Assembly (NCBI GenBank): GCA_002497345.1
Contig: DANS01000016.1
Span: forward strand, 41,028-83,512
Reading direction: 5' to 3'
Source of the DNA: Thermoproteus sp. UBA157
GTDB taxonomy: Archaea; Thermoproteota; Thermoprotei; Thermoproteales; Thermoproteaceae
DNA length: 42,485 bases
In this document: positions 8,120 to 16,329 of the stretch, one piece after another
Layout of the letters: each line of letters opens with the position of its first letter
Position numbering within the stretch: the stretch's first letter is position 1
Translations under genes and position numbers: made by a program
Notes under the pieces: generated by a model
The model's input: only the letters and a program-made list of their open reading frames with translations
What the model was told of the DNA's origin: nothing
Database searches by the model: none

Positions 8120-8628
8120 CCGATATATATGCGGCCGTCCTCATAGCCGTTCTCTCGGCCTTAGGAGGTATTTTGATCAGAAAGGATCCCTACGCCCTCT
8201 TGATTTACACCGCGCTGATCTCGATCGCCGGTTTCTTGACCGCCTTCTTATTAAGCGCGCCAGCCGCGCTTCTCGGCCTCCTGGGCCTCTCGACAGCGGC
8301 TTACAGAGTCGTCAAGATATCCCGCTCAAGGGGGCTGAGGAGCTTGGTGTACAGATCCCGGAGGAGGCTACAAGAGCTGGAGGAGATGACGCGTAGCTTG
8401 GCTCGCGTAAACATATTGGACGTGATACCCGCCGGATCGAGGAGGGCTATTCATCCCAAGATACTCGAGCTGATAGATACTGCCGAAAGGGCGCGCGAGC
8501 TGGGATACAAGGTCGAGGAGCCGGGCTGGCTCAGAGACGCCGAGGTCTACAGAAGGCTTCTCGGCTATCAATTCGTCTCGAGCGAGATCACGGTGGTGAC
8601 CGATACCGAGGTTTTCGAGTTGGGGTGA
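8116..8628 (+). CDS. Membrane protein with cytoplasmic helical domain, pilus operon
   Basis: A 170-residue protein; ATG 8116 overlaps the upstream stop and is preferred to the TTG at 8098. Residues about 4-24, 30-50 and possibly 50-64 are hydrophobic (AAVLIAVLSALGGILI, LLIYTALISIAGFLTAFLL), followed by a basic stretch (KISRSRG) and a charged, mostly helical cytoplasmic domain of about 100 residues. This layout resembles small accessory membrane proteins in archaeal type IV filament operons, but no family was recognised. It is the last gene of the operon and ends one base before the convergent HAD phosphatase gene begins its stop codon. Confidence 0.65.
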   Translation: MTDIYAAVLIAVLSALGGILIRKDPYALLIYTALISIAGFLTAFLLSAPAALLGLLGLSTAAYRVVKISRSRGLRSLVYRSRRRLQELEEMTRSLARVNILDVIPAGSRRAIHPKILELIDTAERARELGYKVEEPGWLRDAEVYRRLLGYQFVSSEITVVTDTEVFELG

Positions 8629-9066
8629 TCAGTAGGCTAGCACTGCGTCTACCCCCAACGCATTAAGTGCCTTAGCGGTTTCCGGATTGTCGTCGAAATG
8701 GACTATCACCTCGACGCCGCTTCTCCTCAAAGCTATCACTGCGTCGGCCTTATAGAGGGGGTCTTGCCTCCTATCGCCGTCTGGCCTCATGTACAACGCC
8801 TTGTACTCAACGCCGTATGACCTCAGTTGCTCCTCGGTACACGCCCTCATCCTCTCCGGCCTCCCAGTGATAACCACGACGTAATATCCCCTTTTGGACA
8901 AAACGTGCGCGAGCTCCACGTAGCGCTCCTTGGGCTCGTCGAGGGCCAGCTTCTCGCAGTCCAGGAAACAGCCCCAGTCCACGCCGTCGCCGCTGAGACA
9001 TAGGCGCAATCTCCTCGACGCGTCCACCAAGACGCCGTCTATGTCGAAGGAGATTACGCGGTTCAT
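8629..9066 (-). CDS. HAD-superfamily phosphatase
   Basis: A 145-residue cytoplasmic hydrolase. Start ATG 9066 is chosen because the protein then begins directly with the catalytic motif (MNRVISFDIDGVLVD), and because a TATA-like AAATAAAAG lies about 25 bases upstream on this strand. HAD motif I is FDIDG with both aspartates; motif II Thr is in VVITGRPERM; motif IV is HFDDNPET. The small size and short cap suggest a phosphatase with a C1-type or minimal cap, perhaps acting on a nucleotide or sugar phosphate. The substrate is unknown. It is divergent from the Lhr-like helicase with only 22 bases between starts. Confidence 0.85.
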   Translation of the reverse strand: MNRVISFDIDGVLVDASRRLRLCLSGDGVDWGCFLDCEKLALDEPKERYVELAHVLSKRGYYVVVITGRPERMRACTEEQLRSYGVEYKALYMRPDGDRRQDPLYKADAVIALRRSGVEVIVHFDDNPETAKALNALGVDAVLAY

Positions 9067-9088
9067 GGAATTCCGATAGCTTTTATTT

Positions 9089-11851
9089 ATGGATGTCCTC
9101 CGGCGCGTGGCCTTCAATCTGCTGAGGGAGGAGCTCAAGAAGGCCATAAAGGAGCTGGGATACGGGGCGCCCACGCCGGTGCAGGAGGCGGCCATACCGG
9201 TCGTCCTCTCGGGCGCTCATGCGTTGATAGTGGCGCCCACAGGCTCTGGCAAGACGGAGGCCGCCGTGTTCCCCATCTTCTCCAAGATGCTCGACGAGGG
9301 GTTGCGGGAGTGCGTGCAGGCGTTGTACATAACCCCTCTTCGCGCCTTGAACAGAGATGTCTTGAGGAGGCTGTCGGCCATAGCAGACGCCGTAGGCATC
9401 AAGATCGACGTAAGGCACAGCGATACCGCCGAATCGGCGAGGAGGAGGATCTACCGCTCGCCACCCAATTTTTTGATCACGACGCCCGAGTCCCTCCAGA
9501 TTCTGCTCCTCAATAGGGCCATGAGGCGCGCGCTTAAGTGCGTTCGCCACGTGGTTGTAGACGAGGTCCATGAACTGGTGAACAGCAAGAGGGGGGTCCA
9601 GCTGGCCCTCGGCCTCGAGAGGCTGGTCGTACTGGCGGGCGAATTCCAGAGGATAGGTCTCTCCGCGACGATAGGAGACGTCGAGCTGGTCGCGGCCTTT
9701 CTCGGAGGGTCGGGGCGAGGGGTTAAAGTAGTGGACGTCTCGGCCGCAAAGAGGTACGAGATATCCGTCGTGGCGCCTACGCCCTCGGAGCAAGACTACG
9801 CAGATGCCGAGAAATACGACGTAACGCCCGAGACCTTGGCGCGGCTCAGATATATAGCCGACGTTGTCAAAGGCGAGAAGGGGGGCGTTTTGATATTCGC
9901 GAACACGAGAGATGGGGCGGAGTTCCTAGCGGCCAAGCTCAAAGCGTTGTTGGGCGATATCGTCGAGGTGCACCACTCCTCCTTGTCCAGGGAGCATAGG
10001 CTCTCGGTGGAGGAGAGGTTCAAGTCTGGCGAGCTCAAGGCGGTTATCGCCACGTCGAGCCTCGAGTTAGGCTTAGACGTGGGCCACGTCGGGCTGGTGA
10101 TCCAGTACGGCTCGCCGAGGCAAGCCATCAGGATGGTGCAGAGGGCGGGGAGGAGCGGACACAGGCTGGACGCGATCTCGCGCGGCATCGTCGTGGCCTC
10201 AGACCTCGAGGACTACTTGGAGTCGGAGGTTATAGTGGAAAGAGCTGTCGAAAGGAGGCTAGAGAAGGCCGTGGAGTACCACGAGGCGGCGCTCGACGTG
10301 TTGCTGCATCAAGTAATCGGCATGGCGCTCGAGGCCCGGCTAGACGGCCGATCCCTGACGTTCGACGACGTTCTCCGCGTGGTCAGAAGGGCTCATCCCT
10401 ACAGCGGCCTCACGCCGGACGACTTGAGGTTGGTCTTGGATTTCGCCCAGAGGCATCGCCTCCTCGACGGGCTTAGGCCGAGGAAGGGCTCGATAAAGTA
10501 CTACTTCGAGAACGCCTCGACTATACCCGACGAGAAGAGCTACAAAGCGGTCGACCAGACCACCGGGAAAATCGTGGGCGAGCTCGACAGGGAGTTCGTG
10601 TTCACCACGGAGCCGGGGACCAAGATAATCCTGTCGGGCAGGGCATGGACCATCTCCAAGGTGGAGGGCGATGCCGTCCTTTTGTATCCCGAGCTGGATC
10701 TGACGGGCGCACTACCGGGGTGGGTCGGCGAGGAGATACCGGTGCCGAGGGAGGTGGCCGAGGAGACGTGTAGGAGGAGGGCCGAGGCCCTCAAGGCGGC
10801 CCTCAGAGGCGAGTACGCAGGGCTTGCAGACGTGGAGGGCATCTCGGAGGAGGACATACCTACGCCAGGGACGGTCAGGATACACCTATTCGGCAGATAT
10901 GCCGTGGTCCACGCCTGTCTGGGGTCCAAGGGCAATGAGGCCTTGGGCATGTACTTGTCGCACCACCTCTCCGCCTATTTGGGACCCGTCGGCTACAGAA
11001 CGGATCCATACCGAGTTCTGCTGATACACAAGGAGCCGATATTGCAAGCCCCCTTGTTGGAGGCCTTCTACAAAGACGCCGCGTACGTCCAGAGGACTTT
11101 GATGAACGCCGTGAGGGCGTCTCGCTTGTTCAGGTACCGGTTCATGCAAGTGGCCCAGAGGGTGGGGCTCCTATCGAGAGATGCGGAGGAGGTGCCGCCC
11201 AAGTTGGTGGACGCCTACGCCAACGATCTGCCCGGCATAGAGGCCGTTAACGAGATCTTCGTGGAGAAGCTGGATCTAAAGGCGTTGCTGGACCTCATAG
11301 AGGGCGTTAAATCGGGACGTATCAAGGTCGAGACCAAGAGACTCGCCGCGCCTACCGCGTTGGAGAAGCCCTTGTTGGAGGAGGCGTTGCGCGTAGACTT
11401 CACGTACAAGGGCCTATCGCAAGAGGCGCTTAAGGATCTGGTGCGCAAGAGGATATTGAACAGGGAGGTCTCGCTGCTCTGCCTCAACTGCGGCTGGACG
11501 TTTAGGGGTAAAGCGGCTATGTTGCCCGAGAGGATCCGCTGCCCCAGATGCGGTGTAGGGGCCGTGGCCGTCGTCAAGGGCGATCTGGGGCGCGCACTCG
11601 ATGTGTGGAGGAAGTTCAAGGCCAAGCGGAAGTTGGACAGAGAGGAGGCCAAGGAGCTGGACGAGCTCAGACAGAGCGCCTCCATTGTGTTGGAGCACGG
11701 CAAAATGGGCGTGTTGGTTCAATTGGCGCACGGCGTGGGCCCCAAGACGGCCGTGAGGATTCTAAATAGGCTGGCCGCCGGCGACGACTTGTGGAGCGCT
11801 ATTATAGACGCCGAAAGGCACTACGCCGCGACTAGGGCTTTCTGGGATTGA
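9089..11851 (+). CDS. Lhr-like superfamily 2 helicase with C-terminal zinc finger
   Basis: A 920-residue ATP-dependent helicase of the archaeal Lhr group (COG1201). Core motifs appear in order: a Q-like TPVQEAAIP, Walker A APTGSGKTEA near residue 50, TPLRALN, DEVHEL near 158, SATIGD, then in domain 2 FANTRDGAE, ATSSLELGLDVG and QRAGRSGHR. After the core comes a winged-helix and Lhr-specific region, then a CxxC...CxxC zinc finger (CLNCGWTF, CPRCG) near residues 798-825, and a final helical part with GVGPKTAVRILNR that resembles a helix-hairpin-helix. Lhr proteins unwind DNA or DNA:RNA and are linked to repair. The 3' end overlaps the convergent aldo/keto reductase gene by 20 bases. Confidence 0.9.
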   Translation: MDVLRRVAFNLLREELKKAIKELGYGAPTPVQEAAIPVVLSGAHALIVAPTGSGKTEAAVFPIFSKMLDEGLRECVQALYITPLRALNRDVLRRLSAIADAVGIKIDVRHSDTAESARRRIYRSPPNFLITTPESLQILLLNRAMRRALKCVRHVVVDEVHELVNSKRGVQLALGLERLVVLAGEFQRIGLSATIGDVELVAAFLGGSGRGVKVVDVSAAKRYEISVVAPTPSEQDYADAEKYDVTPETLARLRYIADVVKGEKGGVLIFANTRDGAEFLAAKLKALLGDIVEVHHSSLSREHRLSVEERFKSGELKAVIATSSLELGLDVGHVGLVIQYGSPRQAIRMVQRAGRSGHRLDAISRGIVVASDLEDYLESEVIVERAVERRLEKAVEYHEAALDVLLHQVIGMALEARLDGRSLTFDDVLRVVRRAHPYSGLTPDDLRLVLDFAQRHRLLDGLRPRKGSIKYYFENASTIPDEKSYKAVDQTTGKIVGELDREFVFTTEPGTKIILSGRAWTISKVEGDAVLLYPELDLTGALPGWVGEEIPVPREVAEETCRRRAEALKAALRGEYAGLADVEGISEEDIPTPGTVRIHLFGRYAVVHACLGSKGNEALGMYLSHHLSAYLGPVGYRTDPYRVLLIHKEPILQAPLLEAFYKDAAYVQRTLMNAVRASRLFRYRFMQVAQRVGLLSRDAEEVPPKLVDAYANDLPGIEAVNEIFVEKLDLKALLDLIEGVKSGRIKVETKRLAAPTALEKPLLEEALRVDFTYKGLSQEALKDLVRKRILNREVSLLCLNCGWTFRGKAAMLPERIRCPRCGVGAVAVVKGDLGRALDVWRKFKAKRKLDREEAKELDELRQSASIVLEHGKMGVLVQLAHGVGPKTAVRILNRLAAGDDLWSAIIDAERHYAATRAFWD

Positions 11852-12863
11852 GCGCTGCGTAGATCTCCTCGAGCCTCTTGTAGGCGTCCCAGCTCAGCTT
11901 CACCGAGAGCGCCTCCACGTCTTCCTCTAGTTGCTCCAACCTTGATACTCCTATTATCGGCACTATTGTTACGCCCATCTCTTCCGATCTTTTGAGCAAC
12001 CAAGCCAGCGCCAGCTGGGAGTCCTTAACGCCAAGGCCTGCGGCGATCTCGTGGAACTCCTGGAGCGCTTTGAGTCGCTCCGGCGTCAAGTACCTCTCGG
12101 CGAACTCTCTGGACAGTTCGCCCGGCCTCGTCGCCCTAGAGCCTTCGGGCACCCCGCCTAGATATTTGCCCGTGAGGAATCCTTGTGCAAGCGGAGAATA
12201 GGCCAACAAGCCTAGCCCGTATCTCCTCGCCGCCGCTAGTTTGTCCTCGTTTTGTCTCTCCAGCCAATTGTAAAGCTCTTGCGCCGATATAAAGGGCACA
12301 TGTAGCTCTCTGGCTAAATGGACCATGTACGCATAACCATCGCTCGGGAAATTGCTGGCGCCTAGATAGTTGACAAGCCCTCTGTGGACTAAATCGGCCA
12401 TCGCCTCCATGGTCTCCTCTATCGGCGTTGAGGGATCCGGGGCATGCATTTGGTAAAGATCTATGTAGTCGGTCCTCAGCCTCCGCAAGGATTCCCTTAT
12501 TTGCCACATTATGTGCTTCCTCGAGAGGCCCTCGCCGTTAGGCCAAGAGGCCATCTGCCCTCTGACCTTGGTGGCCAAGACGTACGAGTCCCTGTCGTAT
12601 TCGGAGAGAATCTCGCCGAGTATTCTCTCCGCGTTTCCCACGTGGTCCAGATCGACGGGGGCCATAACTCCGTGATATCTATTGGCGGTATCTATGCAGT
12701 TTATGCCCAAGTCGAAAGCCCTCTTTATTATCCTCCCTAGCTCCTCCACGTCAACCTTAGGTATGCCGTATTGATCGACCTCCTTAGACGCGGGCAGATG
12801 CCAACTTCCTAAGCATAGCCTAGACACCTTAAGCCCGCTGTGGCCCAAGTTTACGTACTCCAT
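11832..12863 (-). CDS. Aldo/keto reductase
   Basis: A 343-residue NAD(P)H-dependent oxidoreductase of the aldo/keto reductase superfamily with a TIM-barrel fold. The catalytic tetrad is visible in order: Asp in CIDTANRY, Tyr in the same segment, Lys in LATKVRG and His in YQMHAPDP. The N-terminus (LGHSGLKVSRLCLGSW) and the cofactor-binding end (VPIIGVSRLEQLEEDV) are also typical. The substrate cannot be predicted. A TATA-like AAATATTTTTA lies about 26-35 bases upstream on this strand; the next gene to the right is transcribed divergently from the same AT-rich gap. The 3' end overlaps the Lhr-like gene. Confidence 0.92.
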   Translation of the reverse strand: MEYVNLGHSGLKVSRLCLGSWHLPASKEVDQYGIPKVDVEELGRIIKRAFDLGINCIDTANRYHGVMAPVDLDHVGNAERILGEILSEYDRDSYVLATKVRGQMASWPNGEGLSRKHIMWQIRESLRRLRTDYIDLYQMHAPDPSTPIEETMEAMADLVHRGLVNYLGASNFPSDGYAYMVHLARELHVPFISAQELYNWLERQNEDKLAAARRYGLGLLAYSPLAQGFLTGKYLGGVPEGSRATRPGELSREFAERYLTPERLKALQEFHEIAAGLGVKDSQLALAWLLKRSEEMGVTIVPIIGVSRLEQLEEDVEALSVKLSWDAYKRLEEIYAALNPRKP

Positions 12864-12919
12864 TGGACTGGCGCTCGACTGGCTTGTAAAAATATTTTTA
12901 AATACGGCGTCGATTCCTC

Positions 12920-13237
12920 GTGATATCGATCCACAGGGACGAGGGGGGCGAGAACATAGCCAGAATAATCGATCTAGGCGATATCAGGATAATCTCCATG
13001 GACGTTTTCCTCGAGGGCGTCGACGTGCCTGAAAACGCCGAGGTTCTAGAGGTGGCGGGACGCTATAGGATATACGTGAAGTCCGAGGAAGCGCCGGGCG
13101 GACGAGTCGAGGCGGTGGTTTACGATAACGGATCGAAAAGACAGTTGATAAACATCAAGTACATAGGGAAGTTGCCAGACGAGGAGGCCTTGGCCTACCT
13201 CAAGGCTTTCGTCGGACGCCTCGCGAAACCTCTCTAA
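12920..13237 (+). CDS. Small unknown protein
   Basis: A 105-residue acidic cytoplasmic protein, mostly beta-strand by appearance. The GTG start at 12920 follows a TATA-like TTTTTAAATAC by about 22-28 bases, in keeping with a leaderless transcript; no ribosome site is seen. It has no signal peptide, cysteines or recognised motif. It is divergent from the aldo/keto reductase gene and precedes the tungstate transporter operon, which has its own promoter, so a link to either is uncertain. Confidence 0.65.
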   Translation: MISIHRDEGGENIARIIDLGDIRIISMDVFLEGVDVPENAEVLEVAGRYRIYVKSEEAPGGRVEAVVYDNGSKRQLINIKYIGKLPDEEALAYLKAFVGRLAKPL

Positions 13238-13284
13238 TATCAGATATTTGATAAAAACTTAAAAACGCGCCCAAGAAGCGAGGC

Positions 13285-14397
13285 ATGGACCTCAAAGGGC
13301 TGGTCTTGGGACTCGTAATAGGCCTCGTGCTCGGCTTCGGCGTTCTCTACGGGCTTTCGCGCACTAACGGAGCTTCTACAACGACGGCTTCCACAACGGC
13401 CTCGCGCATTTTCTCGGTGGGCGCTGCGGGCACCTTGAAGTTCGCCTTCGGCAAGCTCTTGGAGATTTACTCACAGCTCTACCCCTCAGTGTCGGTCGGG
13501 CAACCCCTCTTTGAGGGCAGCGGTAAGCTCGCCCAAGACGAGGTCGCTAGCAAGCAGTTCAGCCTTGTGGCCGCAGCCGACACCGCGACTATACCGAACG
13601 TCCTATTCAAGAACAACTTGGCCGATTACGAGATCGCGTTCGGCGTAACGCAGATGGCGATTATAGTGGACCTCAACACCACCGTTGGGAGGGAGGTATA
13701 CGATTTGTGGAAACAAGCACAACAATACCAACCGCTCTCGGTCCAGTGGAACGCTACGTGGAGCGAGATATTCAAGGCAATAGCTCTTAGCTCGGCCAAA
13801 GTGGGCGTCTCCGACCCGTTCACCGATCCGTCCGGCTATCAAGCAATTTGCATGATAAAGTTGGCCGGCCTTACGTTTTTCAACAACGCCTCGTTGTTGT
13901 ACGATGCCATCTACGGCAATCCCTCCAAATACGTCATGAGGACCACCGAGGTCGACTTGTTGTCGCTCATGGCGTCCGGCCAAATAGACTTCGTGTTGTC
14001 GGCCTACCTCTCCAACGCCATACCGCAAGTGCAGGAGTACAAGGGGCTTGCCTACATAACGCTCCCGCCGCAAGTGAACCTCGGCTCCCTCGACTACGCG
14101 TCGTACTACCACTCGGTCAACGCCACATGGACCGAGGCTGGACGGACCAAGACCTTCGCCTGCAACCCGGTGATCTACACCTTCACGGTGCCCAAGACAG
14201 CGCCGAATCCGGAGGCAGCGGTGGAGTTCGCCCTGTTGCTCTTCAGCCCCGAGGGCCAAGACGTGCTTAGAAGCTACGGGATCCAACCTATATCGCCGGG
14301 AGTCGTCTACGGAAACTACTCCGACGTGCCGGCCCCGCTTAAGCCCTTCACAGTGCCGTTGTCACAAGTACCGCAATACGCGCCGGCATTTCCCTGA
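13285..14397 (+). CDS. wtpA: Tungstate/molybdate ABC transporter, substrate-binding protein
   Basis: A 370-residue extracellular lipidless binding protein. Residues about 5-24 form the membrane anchor or signal, followed by a Thr/Ser-rich linker (ASTTTASTTAS), the usual crenarchaeal tether. The body resembles the WtpA/ModA family: VGAAGTLKFAFGKL at the start of the mature domain, then AADTATIPNVLF, DPFTDPSGYQA and the later TLPPQVNLGS. WtpA binds tungstate or molybdate for tungsten and molybdenum cofactor enzymes, which are frequent in Thermoproteales. The start follows a TATA-like ACTTAAAAAC by about 25 bases. It overlaps the permease gene by one base (TGATG). Tungstate versus molybdate preference is inferred from lineage. 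Confidence 0.82.
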   Translation: MDLKGLVLGLVIGLVLGFGVLYGLSRTNGASTTTASTTASRIFSVGAAGTLKFAFGKLLEIYSQLYPSVSVGQPLFEGSGKLAQDEVASKQFSLVAAADTATIPNVLFKNNLADYEIAFGVTQMAIIVDLNTTVGREVYDLWKQAQQYQPLSVQWNATWSEIFKAIALSSAKVGVSDPFTDPSGYQAICMIKLAGLTFFNNASLLYDAIYGNPSKYVMRTTEVDLLSLMASGQIDFVLSAYLSNAIPQVQEYKGLAYITLPPQVNLGSLDYASYYHSVNATWTEAGRTKTFACNPVIYTFTVPKTAPNPEAAVEFALLLFSPEGQDVLRSYGIQPISPGVVYGNYSDVPAPLKPFTVPLSQVPQYAPAFP

Positions 14398-15191
14398 TGT
14401 CCTTGTTCAAGGCATCGGCGATCTCGGTGTTTTCGTTAACCGTCGGCTTTTTCCTCTATCCCCTTCTCCTCTTGATGTACCTCGGCTGGGGTAGCCTCGC
14501 GTCGGCGTTTGCGACGAGGTCCTTCCTTCAATCCTTGGGAATTACTGTGGCCATATCGACTTTGGCCTCAGCGGTGGCTGTTGCGTCCGGAATACCGACA
14601 GCGTATGTGCTAGCCCGCTATGAGTTCAAGCTCAAGCCGCTCGTGGACGCCGTACTCGACATACCCATAGTGGTGCCCCATACGGTCGTGGGCCTCATGG
14701 TGGTCTTGGCCTTCGCGTCGTACGGACTAGGGCCCGCGTTGGGCGAGCTGGGCGTGCAGATAATAGACGCCTTGCCTGGGGCCGTGATAGCGGTCTCCTA
14801 CCTCTCCGCTACATACGCAATAAGGACTATCGAAAGCGCCGTGAGGCTCCTGGATCCGGAGCTCGAAAACGCGGCGAGGTCGCTGGGCGCCAGCCCCTTC
14901 AGGGCCTTCGCTGAGGTCGTGCTCCCGAGCATCAGAGGGGCTGTGCTAGACGGGGCGCTCCTCTCGTGGGCCAGATCCGTCTCTGAGGCTGGCGCCTTGT
15001 TGGTGGTGGCTTATTACGTCATACTCGGCAACTCGTCGATATACCCGGCTTCCATATACATATACCAAGCATATATCGGCTTGGGGATAAACGAGGCAAT
15101 CAAATACTCGGCGGCCCTCGTCCTCTTCGTCCTCGCCGCGTTCTTGGCCTTTAGAGTCGCGGCGAGCCGTGTTGGAGCTAAGAGACGTTAG
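14397..15191 (+). CDS. wtpB: Tungstate/molybdate ABC transporter, permease
   Basis: A 264-residue inner-membrane permease with about six hydrophobic segments. The EAA loop of binding-protein-dependent permeases is clear (ENAARSLGASPFRAFAEVVLPSIRG, given here only as its key residues E, A, G and L-P), which contacts the ATPase. Membrane helices include FFLYPLLLLMYLGWG near the start and AALVLFVLAAFLAFRVA at the end. The start overlaps the wtpA stop by TGATG and the 3' end overlaps wtpC by 23 bases, so the three genes form one operon. Confidence 0.87.
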   Translation: MSLFKASAISVFSLTVGFFLYPLLLLMYLGWGSLASAFATRSFLQSLGITVAISTLASAVAVASGIPTAYVLARYEFKLKPLVDAVLDIPIVVPHTVVGLMVVLAFASYGLGPALGELGVQIIDALPGAVIAVSYLSATYAIRTIESAVRLLDPELENAARSLGASPFRAFAEVVLPSIRGAVLDGALLSWARSVSEAGALLVVAYYVILGNSSIYPASIYIYQAYIGLGINEAIKYSAALVLFVLAAFLAFRVAASRVGAKRR

Positions 15192-16083
15192 GGCCAAAAT
15201 AGGCGAGTTCCAGCTGGGCCCAGTTGACCTCCTAGACGACGTGGACTATTTGGTCATAATGGGACCCAACGGCGCCGGGAAGACCAGCTTGTTGAAGGTC
15301 GTGGCCGGCCTTTTGAAGGCGGAAGGCGTCGTGGTGCTAGACGGCGTCGACATATCCAAACTGCCCCCCGAGAGGAGAAACGTGGTCTACGTCCCCCAGT
15401 CGTACGCTCTCTTCGACCACATGACGGTCTTCTCGAACATAGAATTCGGCTTGAGGATGCGCGGAGTTCCGCGTAACGAGCGGAGGAAAACGGTCGTCGA
15501 GGTGGCGAGGAGGTTGGGCGTCGAGGACCTCCTCTCGAGGAGGCCGAGCCAGCTCTCCGCCGGGCAGAGGCAGAGGGTCGCGCTGGCCAGGGCGTTGGCG
15601 ATAAGGCCGAGGCTACTCCTACTAGATGAGCCCATGGCGAGCCTCGACCCGGACATAAGAGAGGCGGCCTCCTCCTTGTTGAGGGGGTTGCCATCCGAGT
15701 ATGGGACGTCGGTGATCCACGTGACACACGACCGCGAGGAGGCTTACTCCTTGGGGGATAAGGTGGCCGTCATGTACGAGGGGAAGATAATCGAGGCGGG
15801 AAGGCCCGAGGAGATCTTCAGAAGGCCCAGAAGCGCCGTGACCGCCAAGATGGTGGGGTTGCAGGTATTGAGGATGGAGGATGGATGCTTCGGCGTGAGG
15901 CCCGAGGATGTCGTCGTGGGCTCAGGCCCCCTCAAGGCGCGCGTGTTGGGAGTTGTCAGATCCCTTAGAGGCAACAAGGCCCTTCTCGAAATCTTTGGCC
16001 AACAGCTGTGGGCCTACGTCGACGGCGAGGTGGGACGCTACGTCGATGTGGAGCTACGGGAGCTCGTGCCCCTCGAGTGCTAG
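15169..16083 (+). CDS. wtpC: Tungstate/molybdate ABC transporter, ATP-binding protein
   Basis: A 304-residue cytoplasmic ABC ATPase starting at GTG 15169. Walker A is GPNGAGKTS near residues 33-41, the Q-loop is VPQSYALF, the signature is LSAGQRQRVALARAL (LSAGQ rather than LSGGQ, as in Mod/Wtp ATPases), Walker B is LLLLDEP and the switch His is in HVTHDREEA. The last 70 or so residues (FGVRPEDVVV onwards) form a short TOBE-like domain that could bind the oxyanion and regulate uptake. It ends in CTAG, shared with the stop of the convergent small membrane-protein gene. Confidence 0.87.
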   Translation: MLELRDVRAKIGEFQLGPVDLLDDVDYLVIMGPNGAGKTSLLKVVAGLLKAEGVVVLDGVDISKLPPERRNVVYVPQSYALFDHMTVFSNIEFGLRMRGVPRNERRKTVVEVARRLGVEDLLSRRPSQLSAGQRQRVALARALAIRPRLLLLDEPMASLDPDIREAASSLLRGLPSEYGTSVIHVTHDREEAYSLGDKVAVMYEGKIIEAGRPEEIFRRPRSAVTAKMVGLQVLRMEDGCFGVRPEDVVVGSGPLKARVLGVVRSLRGNKALLEIFGQQLWAYVDGEVGRYVDVELRELVPLEC

Positions 16084-16280
16084 GACGCGAGTAAGGCCGT
16101 TAGCGCCATGACAGCTATTTGTACCGCGATTATTAGAGCCACAACGGCGAGCTCCCTCGCCTCGACGCAGCTGAGGATCTGCCCCTTGCAACCGGGCGTC
16201 TTGCGGACCAAGTAGAAATACGTCGCTAGAACAGCTATCGCGTATACAACCGACGCCGCCGCTAGGGCTTCCGCTATCAT
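16080..16280 (-). CDS. Small two-helix membrane protein
   Basis: A 66-residue protein from ATG 16280, chosen because a TATA element lies about 22-33 bases upstream on this strand and the longer frame would begin inside the divergent GH57 gene. It has two hydrophobic helices, residues about 3-24 and 45-64, joined by a short loop with two cysteines (CKGQILSC) and a charged VEAREL. The loop cysteines could form a disulfide. No family was recognised. It shares its promoter region with the GH57 gene and its stop palindrome with wtpC. Confidence 0.6.
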   Translation of the reverse strand: MIAEALAAASVVYAIAVLATYFYLVRKTPGCKGQILSCVEARELAVVALIIAVQIAVMALTALLAS

Positions 16281-16301
16281 AATACTCTGCAGTCGGCCCA
16301 A

Positions 16302-16313
16302 GTTTATATATTT
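16302..16313. promoter_or_regulatory. Shared bidirectional TATA element
   Basis: The sequence GTTTATATATTT reads as a TATA box on both strands. It is centred about 22 bases from the GTG start of the GH57 gene on the plus strand and about 28 bases from the ATG of the small membrane protein on the minus strand. The two start codons are 49 bases apart, so the two promoters must overlap and probably compete for TBP. Confidence 0.55.
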
Positions 16314-16329
16314 CCATGCTGATGGCTCC

